From positions 40,573,593 to 40,637,592 of the forward strand of contig NC_079496.1 in NCBI RefSeq assembly GCF_030052815.1: a stretch of 64,000 nt of DNA. Direction: 5' to 3'. The translations under genes were made by a program, and so were the position numbers. Every line of letters starts with the position of its first letter. Positions within the stretch are counted from its first letter, which is position 1. The notes beneath the pieces are model-generated. The model saw only the letters and a program-made list of their open reading frames with translations. It searched no databases and had not been told where the DNA came from. Below are positions 25,267-36,976 of this stretch, piece after piece. Origin of the DNA: Hevea brasiliensis (taxonomy: Eukaryota; Streptophyta; Magnoliopsida; Malpighiales; Euphorbiaceae).

Positions 25267-27373
25267 TATTAGTAGTATGCCCTAGCGCATATCATTTAGT
25301 ATGTATCTTGTACATGTTTTATTAATAAAAGGCATTTCCACTTTTCCGTTTACATAATATATTTATGTGTAACAGAAAAGGTCCATTGATATTTTATTAG
25401 AAATATTATTCTTAAGTTGTTAAGAATATGAGTGACAATATTTCTAGTACAAAGTATCATAAATAGGTTCACAATCGAGGATACTTCATAATAAGGACAT
25501 GACTTATCTAGAAAGATTGTATTCATATTTGTTCCCAAGTTATTTATATGAGATATAAATAAGATGGAATGGTGAGTCTCATGCCATATAACAAATATGA
25601 TAGGCACTTATAAATGATAAGTAGACCGAACCAGTGACAGTTATGACAAGCACATGGCGTTTACTCTTTTCAATGTTTTGTCATAAATCATATCAGTGCA
25701 TATAATCTTTAGACCTGAGATAGCACAGTTATCTTGTATATAGGTAGTTTGAGTTTGATACTGCTTTCATACTTGTACTGTGTATGGGTATATGGGCATG
25801 TGTTGGCTCCTACTAGTTATATATGGAGGTAGGTGTTGATCAAGATGGAATATGTTCCTTTAAGTAAGTAGAGATAAAATCCTATGTTCATTTAATTGTT
25901 CTTGATGTTTCAAGTTCCTGGCCAGGACAGATAGATTTATTCAGAAAAGAGTTTCTGATGAGAAAATCTTTTTAATCAAGAACTGGAATTAAAAGAGAAC
26001 ATAATATTCATAGCAAATGGAGTTTGACATAAACCATGACTCCAGCTTAAGTTGGGATTTTGTAACAGAGAGATTCTAGTGCATGGTAACCTATGATTAT
26101 AGGTTCATTTAAGGTAAACCTTATTACTAATTGGGTGGCCATGGCATGCTATACTAGGTGTTAACCATGGTCTATGAGATTCATAAAATGATTTAGAGAA
26201 ATCATTTATGGTAAGAAAGAGTTCTAATGATATTAAGAGTTGATATCATGTCTCATTGCCAATTAGTGATGAGCCTACTAAGTCACACACATACACAAGT
26301 TATCACCTATTTAAATGTGATTTAATTAATTAGTTAAAGAGTTCAATTGATTAATTAAATAGGTTTGGTTTGCAATTAAATTGCAAAGTCCCTAGCATGA
26401 CTTGAAACCAAATCTAGATTATTGGATGTATAGTATAAGTTAAATTTATATTTAAAGTGTTTAAATATGAATTTAATTAATGATAAATTAATTAATAGAG
26501 ATTAATTAATTAATTTATATTTGATATAAATTAATTAGAAGAAGAAAAATAATTATTTTGGGTTAAGAACACAAAATTAAGACACAGGGGCATTTTGGTC
26601 ATTTCACAGTGTGACACGTGGCACCATGAGATGGTGACACATGGGATTACACATAAGCTTGCTAAATGTTTTTTAATCATGTAAGATGATTAAAATTAAG
26701 ATTAAATATAGGTTTGACACTTGGCACAATGTGATTGGGTCACTTAAACCTAGAGCTAATCAAAGGGTGACATGTGACAAGGGTTTAATGTGTTAACCTA
26801 GCTATATAAGTGTTGTTATGAAAAAGAAAAGCAACCAGCAGCCACTCCTCTCCTTTGTCACGCCATTTTGAGGCTCTCCATCTATTCTTCTTCATCTCTC
26901 ATCAATTCAAAGAGATTAGCCATCAATCTCTTGAATTAAGAACACTAGAAATTGTTTCTAGTGTCCTATTTACATCTCTAATCTCTTAAAAGGCAGAACT
27001 TGAATTTCTAATTAATAGAAAAAGCTTTAGAAGCTATTCAAGGGCTGCCATAGGTGTTCTTGGTGTGGACAAGCTAGGGGGAGAACATCTGGTGTCCTGA
27101 AGATGAATCTCAAAGGCGCAGACACGCTGCAGTGCATCAAGAGGTTAGTGTAATCGTTCTTGATTTAATCTAGGGTTCTAAAATTAATCTGATTAATTTT
27201 AAAATCTTAAATGGCAAATACAGATCCAAAAACATATTAAAAGAGTTTTTATATGTTGTTTATCATTGAAATCAAATAGATAAAAATAAATCTTGCGTGA
27301 TGCATGTGACCCTAGGTGAAAATTTTTGAATTCAATGGTATAAACTTGTGTTTTTCACGCTTCCGTTCCTTCA
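25267..27373 (+). repeat. 5' LTR of copia 1 (2.1 kb)
   Basis: Starts at TATTAGTAGTATG and ends CCGTTCCTTCA. Five copies of this LTR, or large parts of it, occur in the window. It contains runs of TTAATTAA near 26320-26530, a candidate promoter at 26614-26810, and a TAGAAATTGTTTCTA palindrome near 26946-26960. Confidence 0.93.
26614..26810 (+). promoter_or_regulatory. Candidate LTR promoter: G-box/ABRE-like site and TATA box
   Basis: ACACGTGGC at 26614-26622 is a perfect G-box with the ABA-response core ACGTGGC. A TATA box TATATAAG lies at 26803-26810. The same pair occurs in the 3' LTR (34080-34088 and 34269-34276). In copia 2 the G-box is kept (36200-36208) but the TATA reads CTATTTAAG. Activity is not shown by the sequence. 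Confidence 0.55.
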
Positions 27374-27375
27374 AT

Positions 27376-27388
27376 TGGTATCAGAGCC
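27376..27388 (+). other. Primer-binding site of copia 1
   Basis: TGGTATCAGAGCC, complementary to the 3' end of initiator tRNA-Met, two bases after the LTR end. Confidence 0.93.
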
Positions 27389-29159
27389 ATTATATTTGCC
27401 ATTTAGATTGATGTTTATATGATTTAATTGTGTGTTTGATCATGAGATCAAAAGTTCATTGCTGGTTGCAAAGCCAAGGTAGTGGCACAAATGATGAACA
27501 CCATGGTGCGCATGGTTGATGCACCACAATTGGGTGCAAAGGTAAATGGATGGTGAATGTGCAATTGTTGTATGATCTAAAGATCCATTTTATGTCTAAT
27601 TAAATTGTTTAATTAGAATTTTTATCACACAATTAAATTATGATTCAAATAAGAATTTTAAAAATTGTTTGAATGTGATTCAAATCTGAATTCTAAAAGT
27701 TGTTTGAATGTGATTCAAATCTGAATTTTTAAAGTTGTTTGAATCATATTTAAATCTGATTTTTTCAAATTGATTGAATAAAATTCAGATTTGATTTTTA
27801 AAAAAATGTTTGAATGTGATTCAAATCTGATTTTTTAAAAAATGTTTGAATATGATTCAAATCTAAATTTTTAAAGTTGTTTGAATGTGATTCAAATCTG
27901 AATTTTTAAATTTATTTGAATGAGATTCAAATCTGAATTTTTAAGTTTATTTGAATTATATTCAAATCTGGATTTTTAAGTTGAATATGAGATATTCAAT
28001 TTAATTTAAGTATGTATGTTTTATTTAATTCTTAAATAGTGATATGCATGATGGATGATCATGGACTATAAAAGACCAATGTGATTGGATTTATTTCTTT
28101 TATATTTCTTTGGGATTGTAAATTAATTAATTTATTTTAATTTATTTTGGGCATGTATTATTAAGTTTGTAATAATTTTTAGATTGTAATTTCATTTATT
28201 TAAGTTCTTGTAAATTCGCCTTGGTATACCAAGGATTACTATGTAATATTGGATTGCAAGAAGTTCAAGGAGGTCAAGAGCATTGGTGGGACCAGTGGGA
28301 GGAATTTAAGATCAAGTGTTGATTATGTACTCCTTCAGCAACTCTTGTAAAATGAATGAATGAAATGCACCTAGGAATGCCCTGATTCAATTCTTGGTGG
28401 CTCGGAATTGAATCCCTTAGAAAGTCCATGATCATACCATATTTATTACTTATCCATGAATGCATGAGATGTATGGGAATGTATACTATTATATGATATA
28501 TGCATGCTAATTGGATAATGTGCAAAGTGAGACCTTAATAGTAATTAGAATGACCATAAAATCTTCCAAACAAATGATTAAGTTGGAAATGCTATAATTA
28601 AAGTAATTATAACATAGGCCCTCCATTGGGGCAATTATTTTAAGAAATTTTAAATAGTTGTATAAGATGCAATTAATTTAAGAGATTTTCTTAAGAATAA
28701 TTGTTAAGCATGAGATGTTGTAAATATGTAAATGGTTTAGTGTCCAATATTGGATGTACCTGAGGACATTAAAATTATTTGCATAATTACTGGCTCAATG
28801 GGATCAACTTAACTAATGCAAGATAAGTCAATAATGGATGTACCTGAGATTTTGAGCATTAGAGGCTAGGTAAAGGATTGAACCTCACATGAGATGTGAT
28901 GGGCAAGGAGTTGCTCACTTATAGTTTATTGTAATTCCAATAATGGATGTACCTGAGGATGATCAATAGAATTATAAGAATTCAATCACCCACAAGAAAT
29001 CCATCCAACGAGGATTTCCGTTTTCTACTTTGGAAGTGTAGGATTCGCTAAGTTAGTGGGAGGACCAATTTGATTAAAAGACCATAATCATTTTGGTTAA
29101 TTACATGATACATTTACTAATTAATCTGGTTATTTTCTGCAGTTAATTTTCTGATAAAA
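27389..29159 (+). other. Long untranslated leader of copia 1
   Basis: About 1.8 kb between primer site and gag ATG without a long sense ORF. It holds an A/T-rich repeat array (27633-27985) and three copies of GGATGTACCTGAG at 28752, 28836 and 28945. It would contain the packaging and translation signals of the genomic RNA. I cannot identify them. Confidence 0.8.
27633..27985 (+). repeat. Leader tandem repeat with hairpin-forming units
   Basis: About nine degenerate units of roughly 36-38 bp. The core TTTGAATGTGATTCAAA is a perfect 7-bp inverted repeat around GTG, followed by TCTGAATTTTTAAAG. The homologous array in copia 2 is at 37223-37570. Confidence 0.88.
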
Positions 29160-29993
29160 ATGAGCACAGAACAACCACCACCATCCAATATCCTTGCAAG
29201 CATACTTGATCGCAATAGGTTGATAGGACCTAATCTGTTTGATTGGCTAAGAAATTTGAAACTTGTCTTGAACCTTGAACATATAGGATATGTTCTAGAT
29301 TCAAATGTTCCTGGTCTCTTACCTCCAGAGGCTACTCAAGAGGAACATGAAACTTTGGACAAGTGGAAGGAGCATGATATGAGAGCTAAGTGTTACATGC
29401 TTGCTTCCATGAGTAATGAGTTACAGAAGCAGCATGAAAACATGTAGAGTGCGAGTGAGATCCTCCTTCACCTACAAGAGTTGTATGGTGAGAACAGTAG
29501 GAATGCTAGGTATGAGATATCTAGACAGCTATTCCGTATGAGGATGTCTGAGGGACAGAATGTTGGGGATCATGTCCACAATATGATTCGGCTCATTGAG
29601 CAGTTGGAACATCTTGACTTCAACATGGATTTCCAACTACAGACGAATTTGATCCTTCAGTCCCTTCCTGAGTCTTTTGGGAATTTTGTGACAAATTTCC
29701 ATATGACTAAACAGGAATACACCTTAGCTGGTTTACTCAACATGCTGGTTATTGCCCAAAAGAATATATCAGGCAATAAAGGAAAAGAGGTAGATTTGAT
29801 TGCATCTTCTTCTACTGGAAAGTCCAACAAGAAGAAGGACAATAAGAAAATGAAACCTCAGATTCCTGGTCCTTTTAAGAAAATAGCTAAACAGAAAAGG
29901 AAAACCAAAGCTGACAAAGGCAAAGGAAAGTGTTTCACTGCCAACAGGAAAGTGTTTCCATTGCGAATAGAAAAGTGTTTCCATTACCAGTAA
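29160..29993 (+). pseudogene. Copia gag (one nonsense codon)
   Basis: One frame from ATG 29160 to the stop at 29991-29993, interrupted only by TAG at 29445-29447. Copia 2 reads CAG there, so a C-to-T change explains the break. Recognisable parts: N-terminal SNKLxGxNFxDWxRNLK-like block (here NRLIGPNLFDWLRNLK, residues 19-34), the CYMLASMSNELQKQ helix, RYEISRQLFRMRMSEG, and LILQSLPESF. A Lys-rich tail leads into the start of a zinc knuckle (KGKGKCF). The knuckle itself is lost in the repeat that follows. Gag would form the particle. Confidence 0.88.
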
Positions 29994-30007
29994 TAAAGTG
30001 TTTCCAC
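29925..30007 (+). repeat. Four-copy repeat replacing the zinc knuckle and protease region
   Basis: Four copies of (G)GAAAGTGTTTCCA spaced 22-24 bp. The unit GGAAAGTGTTTCC is an inverted repeat around GTG. Immediately downstream, the coding sequence jumps to the NLNECNA block before the GAG-pre-integrase domain. The same structure occurs in copia 2 at 39500-39584. Confidence 0.85.
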
Positions 30008-30043
30008 TAGCCAGAGTATAGCAATCTAAATGAATGCAATGCC

Positions 30044-32719
30044 ATGGTGAAAACCAACTCAAGTTCAAAATATATTTGGCACTTAAGGTTATGTCATGTT
30101 GCAGAAGATAAGATTGCAAAATTGGAGAAAATGGGGATTTTATCTTCATTGGGCTCTGAGCCTACTCCTACTTGTGAATCTTGCCTTCAGGGCAAAATGA
30201 CTAGATCACCCTTTGTTGGACAAGGGCTAAGAGCTGAAAATATTTTGGAGCTAATACATAGTAATGTATGTGGTCCATTTAAAGAAATGGCTAGAGGGGG
30301 CTTTCATTATTTTATTACCTTTACTGATGATAAATCAAGATTTGGGTATTTGTATTTGATGAAATACAAACATGAATCCTTTGAAAAGTTTAAAGAATTT
30401 AAATCTGAAGTAGAAAATCAAACAGGAAAGAGTATTAAAGCTCTTCGATCAGATCGTGGAGGTGAATATTTGAGTACTGAATTTGATGAATACTTGAGAG
30501 AGCATGGCATTGTTTATCAGTTGACTCCTCCAGGAACACCACAGCTGAATGGTGTATCTGAAAGGAGAAATCGTACCCTATTGGATATGGTACGTAGTAT
30601 GATGAGCTATACTGATATGCCAATCTTCTTTTGGGGATTTGCATTAGAATCAGCTTTGTATATTATGAATAGGATTCCATCAAAATCAGTTTCTTCCACA
30701 CCTTATGAGATATGGCATGAAAGAAAACCAAGTCTTAAGCAGGTTAAGATTTGGGGTTATCCAGCTTATATCAAAAAGCTGAACACTGATAAATTGGAGA
30801 CCAGATCAGAAAAAGGTCGATTTGTTGGATATCCAAAAGATAGTTTTGGATATTTTTTTTATTTGCCTACTTCACAAAAGGTTGTGATAAGTAGAGATGC
30901 CACATTTCTTGAACAACAGTTTGTTCAAGAAGGAGGCAAAGGAAGGCAAATAGAGTTAGAATTGGAGAATTCTGACCAACCAACAGATCATATGGATATA
31001 GATCCATCTAGTCAACCTATACCCGTTGATGAAACATCTACAGCTGTTCCTCGTAGAACAACCAGGGTATGTCACCCACCAGTGAGATATGGTTTCCTTC
31101 ATGAAGAAGAACAAGAGTTGTCTACTCATGAAGAAGTAGATCATGGAAATGATCCACTTACCTATGAAGAAGCTATATCAGATATAGAATCTTTAAAATG
31201 GATTGATGCTATGAAATCCGAGATTGATTCCATGTATAAGAATCAAGTTTGGGATCTTGTTGACCCACCTGAAGGTATTGTACCTATAGGGAACAAATGG
31301 GTTTTAAAGAAGAAAATTGGTTCTAATGGAAAGGTAGAGACCTATAAGGCAAGGCTAGTAGCGAAAGGGTTTCGCCAAAGGCAAGGAATCGACTTTGAGG
31401 AGACTTCTCGCTTGTTGCCATGCTTAAATCAATTAGGATTTTATTAGCAATAGCTGCATACTATGATTATGAGATTTGGCAGATGGATGTCAAAACAGCT
31501 TTTCTCAATGGATACATTGAAGAAAACATTTTCATGGAACAACCTAGGGGTTTTGAATCCCAAGATGGTTCCAAGGTATGCAAGCTAAAGCGATCCATTT
31601 ATGGGTTGAAACAAGCTTCGAGGAGTTGGAACATCCGTTTTGATGAAGCCATTAAATCCTTTGGTTTTATAAAAAATGAGGATGAGCCATGTATATGTAA
31701 GAAGGTTAGTGACAGTGCTATCACTTTCCTTGTCTTATATGTGGATGACATACTGTTGATGGGTAATGACACAGGTTTGTTGACAACTGTAAAGGTATGG
31801 TTGTCAAATACATTCTCCATGAAAGACTTAGGGGAGGCAACCTATATTCTTGGGATTCGCATCTATAGAGATAGAGCGAAAAGAATAATTGGTTTATCCC
31901 AAAGTCTATACTTGGAAAAGGTGTTAAAGAGGTTTAACATGCTTGATTCCAAGAGAGGATTGTTACCAGTGAGACATGGTATCCACCTTTGTAAAGAGAT
32001 GTCTCCAAAGACACCTGAAGAAAGAGATAAGATAGCTAGGATTCCATATGCTTCGGCTATTGAAAGTTTAATATATGCAATGTTGTGTACTAGGCTGGAT
32101 ATCGTATATGCTGTTAGTTTGACTAGCAGCTATCAATCCAATCCAGGTTTGGAACACTAGATAGCTGTCAAGAATATCCTTAAGTACTTGAGAAGAACTA
32201 AGGATTTATTCTTGATTTATGGAGGTGCAAACTTGCAATGGATGGTTATACTGATTCTCACTTCCAATCAGATATCGATGATAGAAAGTCTACCTCTGGA
32301 TATGTGTTCATTTGTAATGGAGGTGCAGTCAGTCGGAAGAGTTCCAAACAGAGCACAACTGCAGATTCCACTACAGAGGCTGAGTATATTCTCGCATCGA
32401 TGCCGCAGGAAGCCGCTTGGATAAAGAAGTTCGTGACAAAACTTACAAGAGTTCCTTCCATTGAGTCCAGTTCCATTACAATCGTGACAACAATGGAGCG
32501 ATCATCTGAGCTAAGGAACCAAGGTCTCACCAGAAATCCAAACACAGAGAAAGGCGCTACCACATTATTAGAGAAATAGTTGGGCGAGGCGATGTAGCCA
32601 TGCAGAAAATAGCATCAGCTGAAAATCCAGCTGATCCATTCACTAAGCCTATGTCACAGACTTAGTTAGACTGACATCTTGAAAAGATAGGTCTAAGATA
32701 TTATAATGAATGGCTCTAG
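30044..32719 (+). pseudogene. Copia pol: integrase, RT, RNase H (frameshifted)
   Basis: The first open part (30044-31447, 467 codons) has the GAG-pre-integrase domain (HLRLCHV, CESCLQGK) and the integrase core with TFTDDKSR, RSDRGGEY and the E of NGVSERRNR. It also has the RT start (GNKWVLKKK, YKARLVAKGF). A frameshift near 31400-31440 moves the frame to 31420-32160, which has DVKTAFLNGY, SIYGLKQASR and the polymerase box YVDD. Another shift near 32160-32240 leads to RNase H (DRKSTSGYVF, STTEAEY). The coding end is TAG at 32717-32719, just before the purine tract AGTGGGAGA (32724-32732). Confidence 0.9.
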
Positions 32720-32733
32720 TGCTAGTGGGAGAC

Positions 32734-34839
32734 TGTTAGTAGTATGCCCTAGAGCATATCATTTAGTATGTATCTTGTACATGTTTTATTAATAAAAGGC
32801 ATTTCCACTTTTCCGTTTACATAATATATTTATGTGTAATAGAAAAGGTCCATTGATATTTTGTTAGAAATATTATTCTTAAGTTGTTAAGAATATGAGT
32901 GACAATATTTCTAGTACAAAGTATCATAAATAGGTTCACAATCGAGGATACTTCATAATAAGGACATGACTTATCTAGAAAGATTGTATTCATATTTGTT
33001 CCCAAGTTATTTATATGAGATATAAATAAGATGGAATGGTGAGTCTCATACCATATAACAAACATGATAGGCACTTATAAATGATAAGTAGGCCAAACCA
33101 GTGACACTTATGACAAGCACATAGAGTTTACTCTTTTCAATGTTTTGTCATAAATCATATCAGTGCATATAATCTTTAGACCTGAGATAACACAGTTATC
33201 TTGTGTATAGGTAGTTTGAGTTTGATACTGCTTTCATACTTGTACTGTGTATGGGTATATGGGCATGTGTTGCCTCCTCCTAGTTATATATGGTGGTAGG
33301 TGTTGATCAAGATGGAATCTGTTCCTCTAAGTAAATAGAGATAAAATCCTATGTTCATTTAATTGTTCTTGATGTTTCAAGTTCCTGGCCAGGACAGATA
33401 GATTTATTCAGAAAAGAGTTTCTGATGAGAAAATCTTTTTAATCAAGAACTGGAATTAAAAGAGAACATAATATTCATAGCAAATGGAGTTTGACATAAA
33501 CCATGACTCCAGCTTGAGTTGGGATTTTGTAACAGAGAGATTCTAGTGCATGGTAACATATGATTATAGGTTCATTTAAGGTAAACCTTATTAATAATTG
33601 GGTGGCCATGGCATGCTATGCTAGGTATTAACCATGGTCAATGAGGTTCATAAAATGATTTAGAGAAATCATTTATGGTAAGAAAGAGTTCTGATGATAT
33701 TAAGAGTTGATATCATGTCTCACTGCCAATTAGTGATGAGCCTAGTAAGTCACACACATACACAAGTTCTCACCTATTTAAATGCGATTTAATTAATTAA
33801 TTAAAGAGTTCAATTGATTAATTAAATAGGTTTGGTTTGCAATTAAATTACAAGTCCCTAGCATGGCTTGAAACCAAATCTAGATTATTGGACGTATAGT
33901 ATAAGTTAAATTTATATTTAAAGTGTTTAAATATAAATTTAATTAATGAGAAATTAATTAATAGAGATTAATTAATTAATTTATATTTGATATAAATTAA
34001 TTAGAAGAAGAAAAATAATTATTTTGGGTTAAGAACTCACAATTAAGACACATGGGCATTTTCGTCATTACACAGTGTGACACGTGGCATCATGAGATGG
34101 TGACACATGGGATTACACATAAGCTTGCCAAATGTTTTTTAATCATGTAAGATGACTAAAATCAAGATTAAATATAGGTTTGACACTTGGCACAATGTGA
34201 TTGGGTCACTTAAACCTAGAGCTAATCAAAGGGTGACATGTGACAAGGGTTTAATGTGCTAACCTAGCTATATAAGTGTTGTTAAGAAAAAGAAAAGCAA
34301 CCAGCAGCCACTCCTCTCCTTTGTCACGCCATTTTGAGGCTCTCCATCTATTCTTCTTCATCTCTCATCAATTCAAAGAGATTAGCCATCAATCTCTTGA
34401 ATTAAGAACACTAGAAATTGTTTCTAGTGTCCTATTTACATCTCTAATCTCTTAAAAGGCAGAACTTGAATTTCTAATTAATAGAAAAAGCTTTAGAAGT
34501 TGTTCAAGGGCTGCCATAGGTGTTCTTGGTGTGGACAAGCTAGAGGGACAACATCTGGTGTCCTGAAGATGAATCTCAAAGGCGCAGACACGCTGCAGTG
34601 CATCAAGAGGTTAGTGTAATCGTTCTTGATTTAATCTAGGGTTCTAAAATTAATCTGATTAATTTTAAAATCTTAAATGGCAAATACAGATCAAAAAACA
34701 TATTAAAAGAGTTTTAATATATTGTTTATCATTGAAATCAAATAGATAAAAATTAATCTTGCATGATGCATGTGACCCTAAGTGAAAATTTTTGAATTCA
34801 ATGGTATAAACTTGTGTTTTTCACCCTTCCGTTCCTTCA
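32734..34839 (+). repeat. 3' LTR of copia 1
   Basis: Starts TGTTAGTAGTATG, ends GTTCCTTCA. It is nearly identical to the 5' LTR with scattered substitutions, so insertion is fairly recent but not current. Followed by the duplicated TATCT. Confidence 0.94.
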
Positions 34840-34854
34840 TATCTAAGCTTTCTA

Positions 34855-36961
34855 TGTTAGTAGTATGCCCTAGAGCATATCATTTAGTATGTATCTTGTA
34901 TATATTTTATTAATAAAAGGCATTTCCACTTTTCCGTTTACATAATATATTTATGTGTAATAGAAAAGGTCCATTGATATTTTGTTAGAAATATTATTCT
35001 TAAGTTGTTAAGAATATGAGTGACAATATTTCTAGCACAAAGTATCATAAATAGGTTCACAATCGAGGATACTTCATAATAAGGACATGACTTATCCAGA
35101 AAGATTGTATTCATGTTTGTTCCCAAGTTATTTATATGAGATATAAATAAGATGGAATGGTGAGTCTCATGCCATATAACAAACATGATAGGCACTTATA
35201 AATGATAAGTAGGCCGAACCAGTGACACTTATGACAAGCACATGGAGTTTACTCTTGTCAATGTTTTGTCATAAATCATATCAGTGCATATAATCTTTAG
35301 ACCTGAGATAGCACAGTTATCTTGTATATAGGTAGTTTGAGTTTGATATTGCTTTCATACTTGTACTATGTATGGGTATATGGGCATGTGTTGGCTCCTG
35401 CTAGTTATATATGGAGGTAGGTGTTGATCAAGATGGAATCTGTTCCTCTAAGTAAATAGAGTTAAAATCCTATGTTCATTTAATTGTTCTTGATGTTTCA
35501 AGTTCCTGGCCAGGACAGATAGATTTATTCATAAAAGAGTTTCTGATGAGAAAATCTTTTAATCAAGAACTGGAATTAAAAGAGAACATAATATTCATAG
35601 CAAATGGAGTTTGACATAAACCATGACTCCAGCTTGAGTTGGGATTTTGTAACAGAGAGATTCTAGTGCATGGTAACATATGATTATAGGTTCATTTAAG
35701 GTAAACCTTATTACTAATTGGGTGGCCATGGCATGCTATGCTAGGTGTTAACCATGGTCTATGAGGTTCATAAAATGATTTAGAGAAATCATTTATGGTA
35801 AGAAAGAGTTCTAATGATATTAAGAGTTGATATCATGTCTCATTGCCAATTAGTGATGAGCCTAGTAAGTCACACACATACACAAGATATCACCTATTTA
35901 AATATGATTTAATTAATTAATTAAAGAGTTTAATTGATTAATTAAATAGATTTGGTTTGCAATAAAATTGCAAAGTCCCTAGCATGACTTGAAACCAAAT
36001 CTAGATTATTGGATGTGTAGTATAAATTAAATTTATATTTAAAGTGTTTAAATATGAATTTAATTGATGAGAAATTAATTAATAGAGATTAATTAATTAA
36101 TTTATATTTGATATAAATTAATTAGAAGAAGAAAATAATTATTTTGGGTTAAGAACTCAAAATTAAGACACAGGGGCATTTTGGTCATTTCACAGTGTGA
36201 CACGTGGCACCATGAGATGGTGACACATGGCATAACACATAAGCTTGCCAAATATTTTTTAATCATGTAAGATGATTAAAATCAAGATTAAATATAGGTT
36301 TGACACTTGGCACAATGTGATTGGGTCACTTAAACCTAGAGCTAATAAAAAAGGTGACATGTGGCTAGGGTTTAATGTGTTAACCTAGCTATTTAAGTGT
36401 GGTTATGAAAAGAAAACATAACCAGCAGCCTCTCCTCTCATATGTCACGCCACTTTGAGCCTCTCCAGCTATTTCTCTTCATCTCTCATCAATTCAAAGA
36501 GATTAGCCATCAATCTCTTGAATTAAGAACACTAGAAATTGTTTCTAGTGTCCTGTTTGCATCTCTAATCTCTTAAAAGGCAGAACTTGAATTTCTAATT
36601 AATAGAAAAGGCTTTAGAAGCTGTTCAAGGGCTGCCATAGGTGTTCTTGGTGTGGACAAGCTAGAGGGACAACATCTGGTGTCCTGAAGACGAATCTCAA
36701 AGGCGCAGACACGCTGCAGCACATCAAGAGGTTAGTGTAATCGTTCTTGATTTAATCTAGGGTTCTAAAATTAATCTGATTAATTTTAAAATCTTAAATG
36801 ACAAATACAGATCAAAAAAACATATTAAAAGAGTTTTAATATGTTGTTCATCATTGAAATCAAATAGATAAAAATAAATCTTGCATGGTGCATGTGACCC
36901 TAGGTGAAAATTTTTGAATTCAATGGTATAATCTTGTGTTTTTCACGCTTCCGTTCCTTCA
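34855..36961 (+). repeat. 5' LTR of copia 2
   Basis: TGTTAG..CCTTCA, 2107 bp. It has the G-box ACACGTGGC at 36200-36208. The TATA-like element reads CTATTTAAG rather than CTATATAAG. Confidence 0.94.
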
Positions 36962-36963
36962 AT

Positions 36964-36976
36964 TGGTATCAGAGCC
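36964..36976 (+). other. Primer-binding site of copia 2
   Basis: TGGTATCAGAGCC, two bases after the LTR end, identical to that of copia 1. Confidence 0.93.

Larger units (their letters stand above)
25267..34839 (+). mobile_element. Copia LTR retrotransposon 1, both LTRs, protease region missing
   Basis: A complete insertion of 9573 bp: 5' LTR, primer site, 1.8-kb leader, gag, integrase, RT, RNase H, 3' LTR. Integrase before RT is the copia order. The target duplication TATCT is perfect (25262-25266 and 34840-34844). The left terminus reads TA instead of TG. Gag and pol each carry nonsense or frameshift lesions, and the region between the zinc knuckle and the GAG-pre-integrase domain is absent (see the repeat at 29925-30007). 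It is therefore non-autonomous. Sublineage not assigned. Confidence 0.93.

Noticed and set aside
30435..30644. Minus-strand ORFs inside the copia pol copies (also 31599-31820, 32258-32563, 41157-41378) and plus-strand 50621-50830
   Set aside because: Each is the complement of a recognised integrase, RT or RNase H segment.
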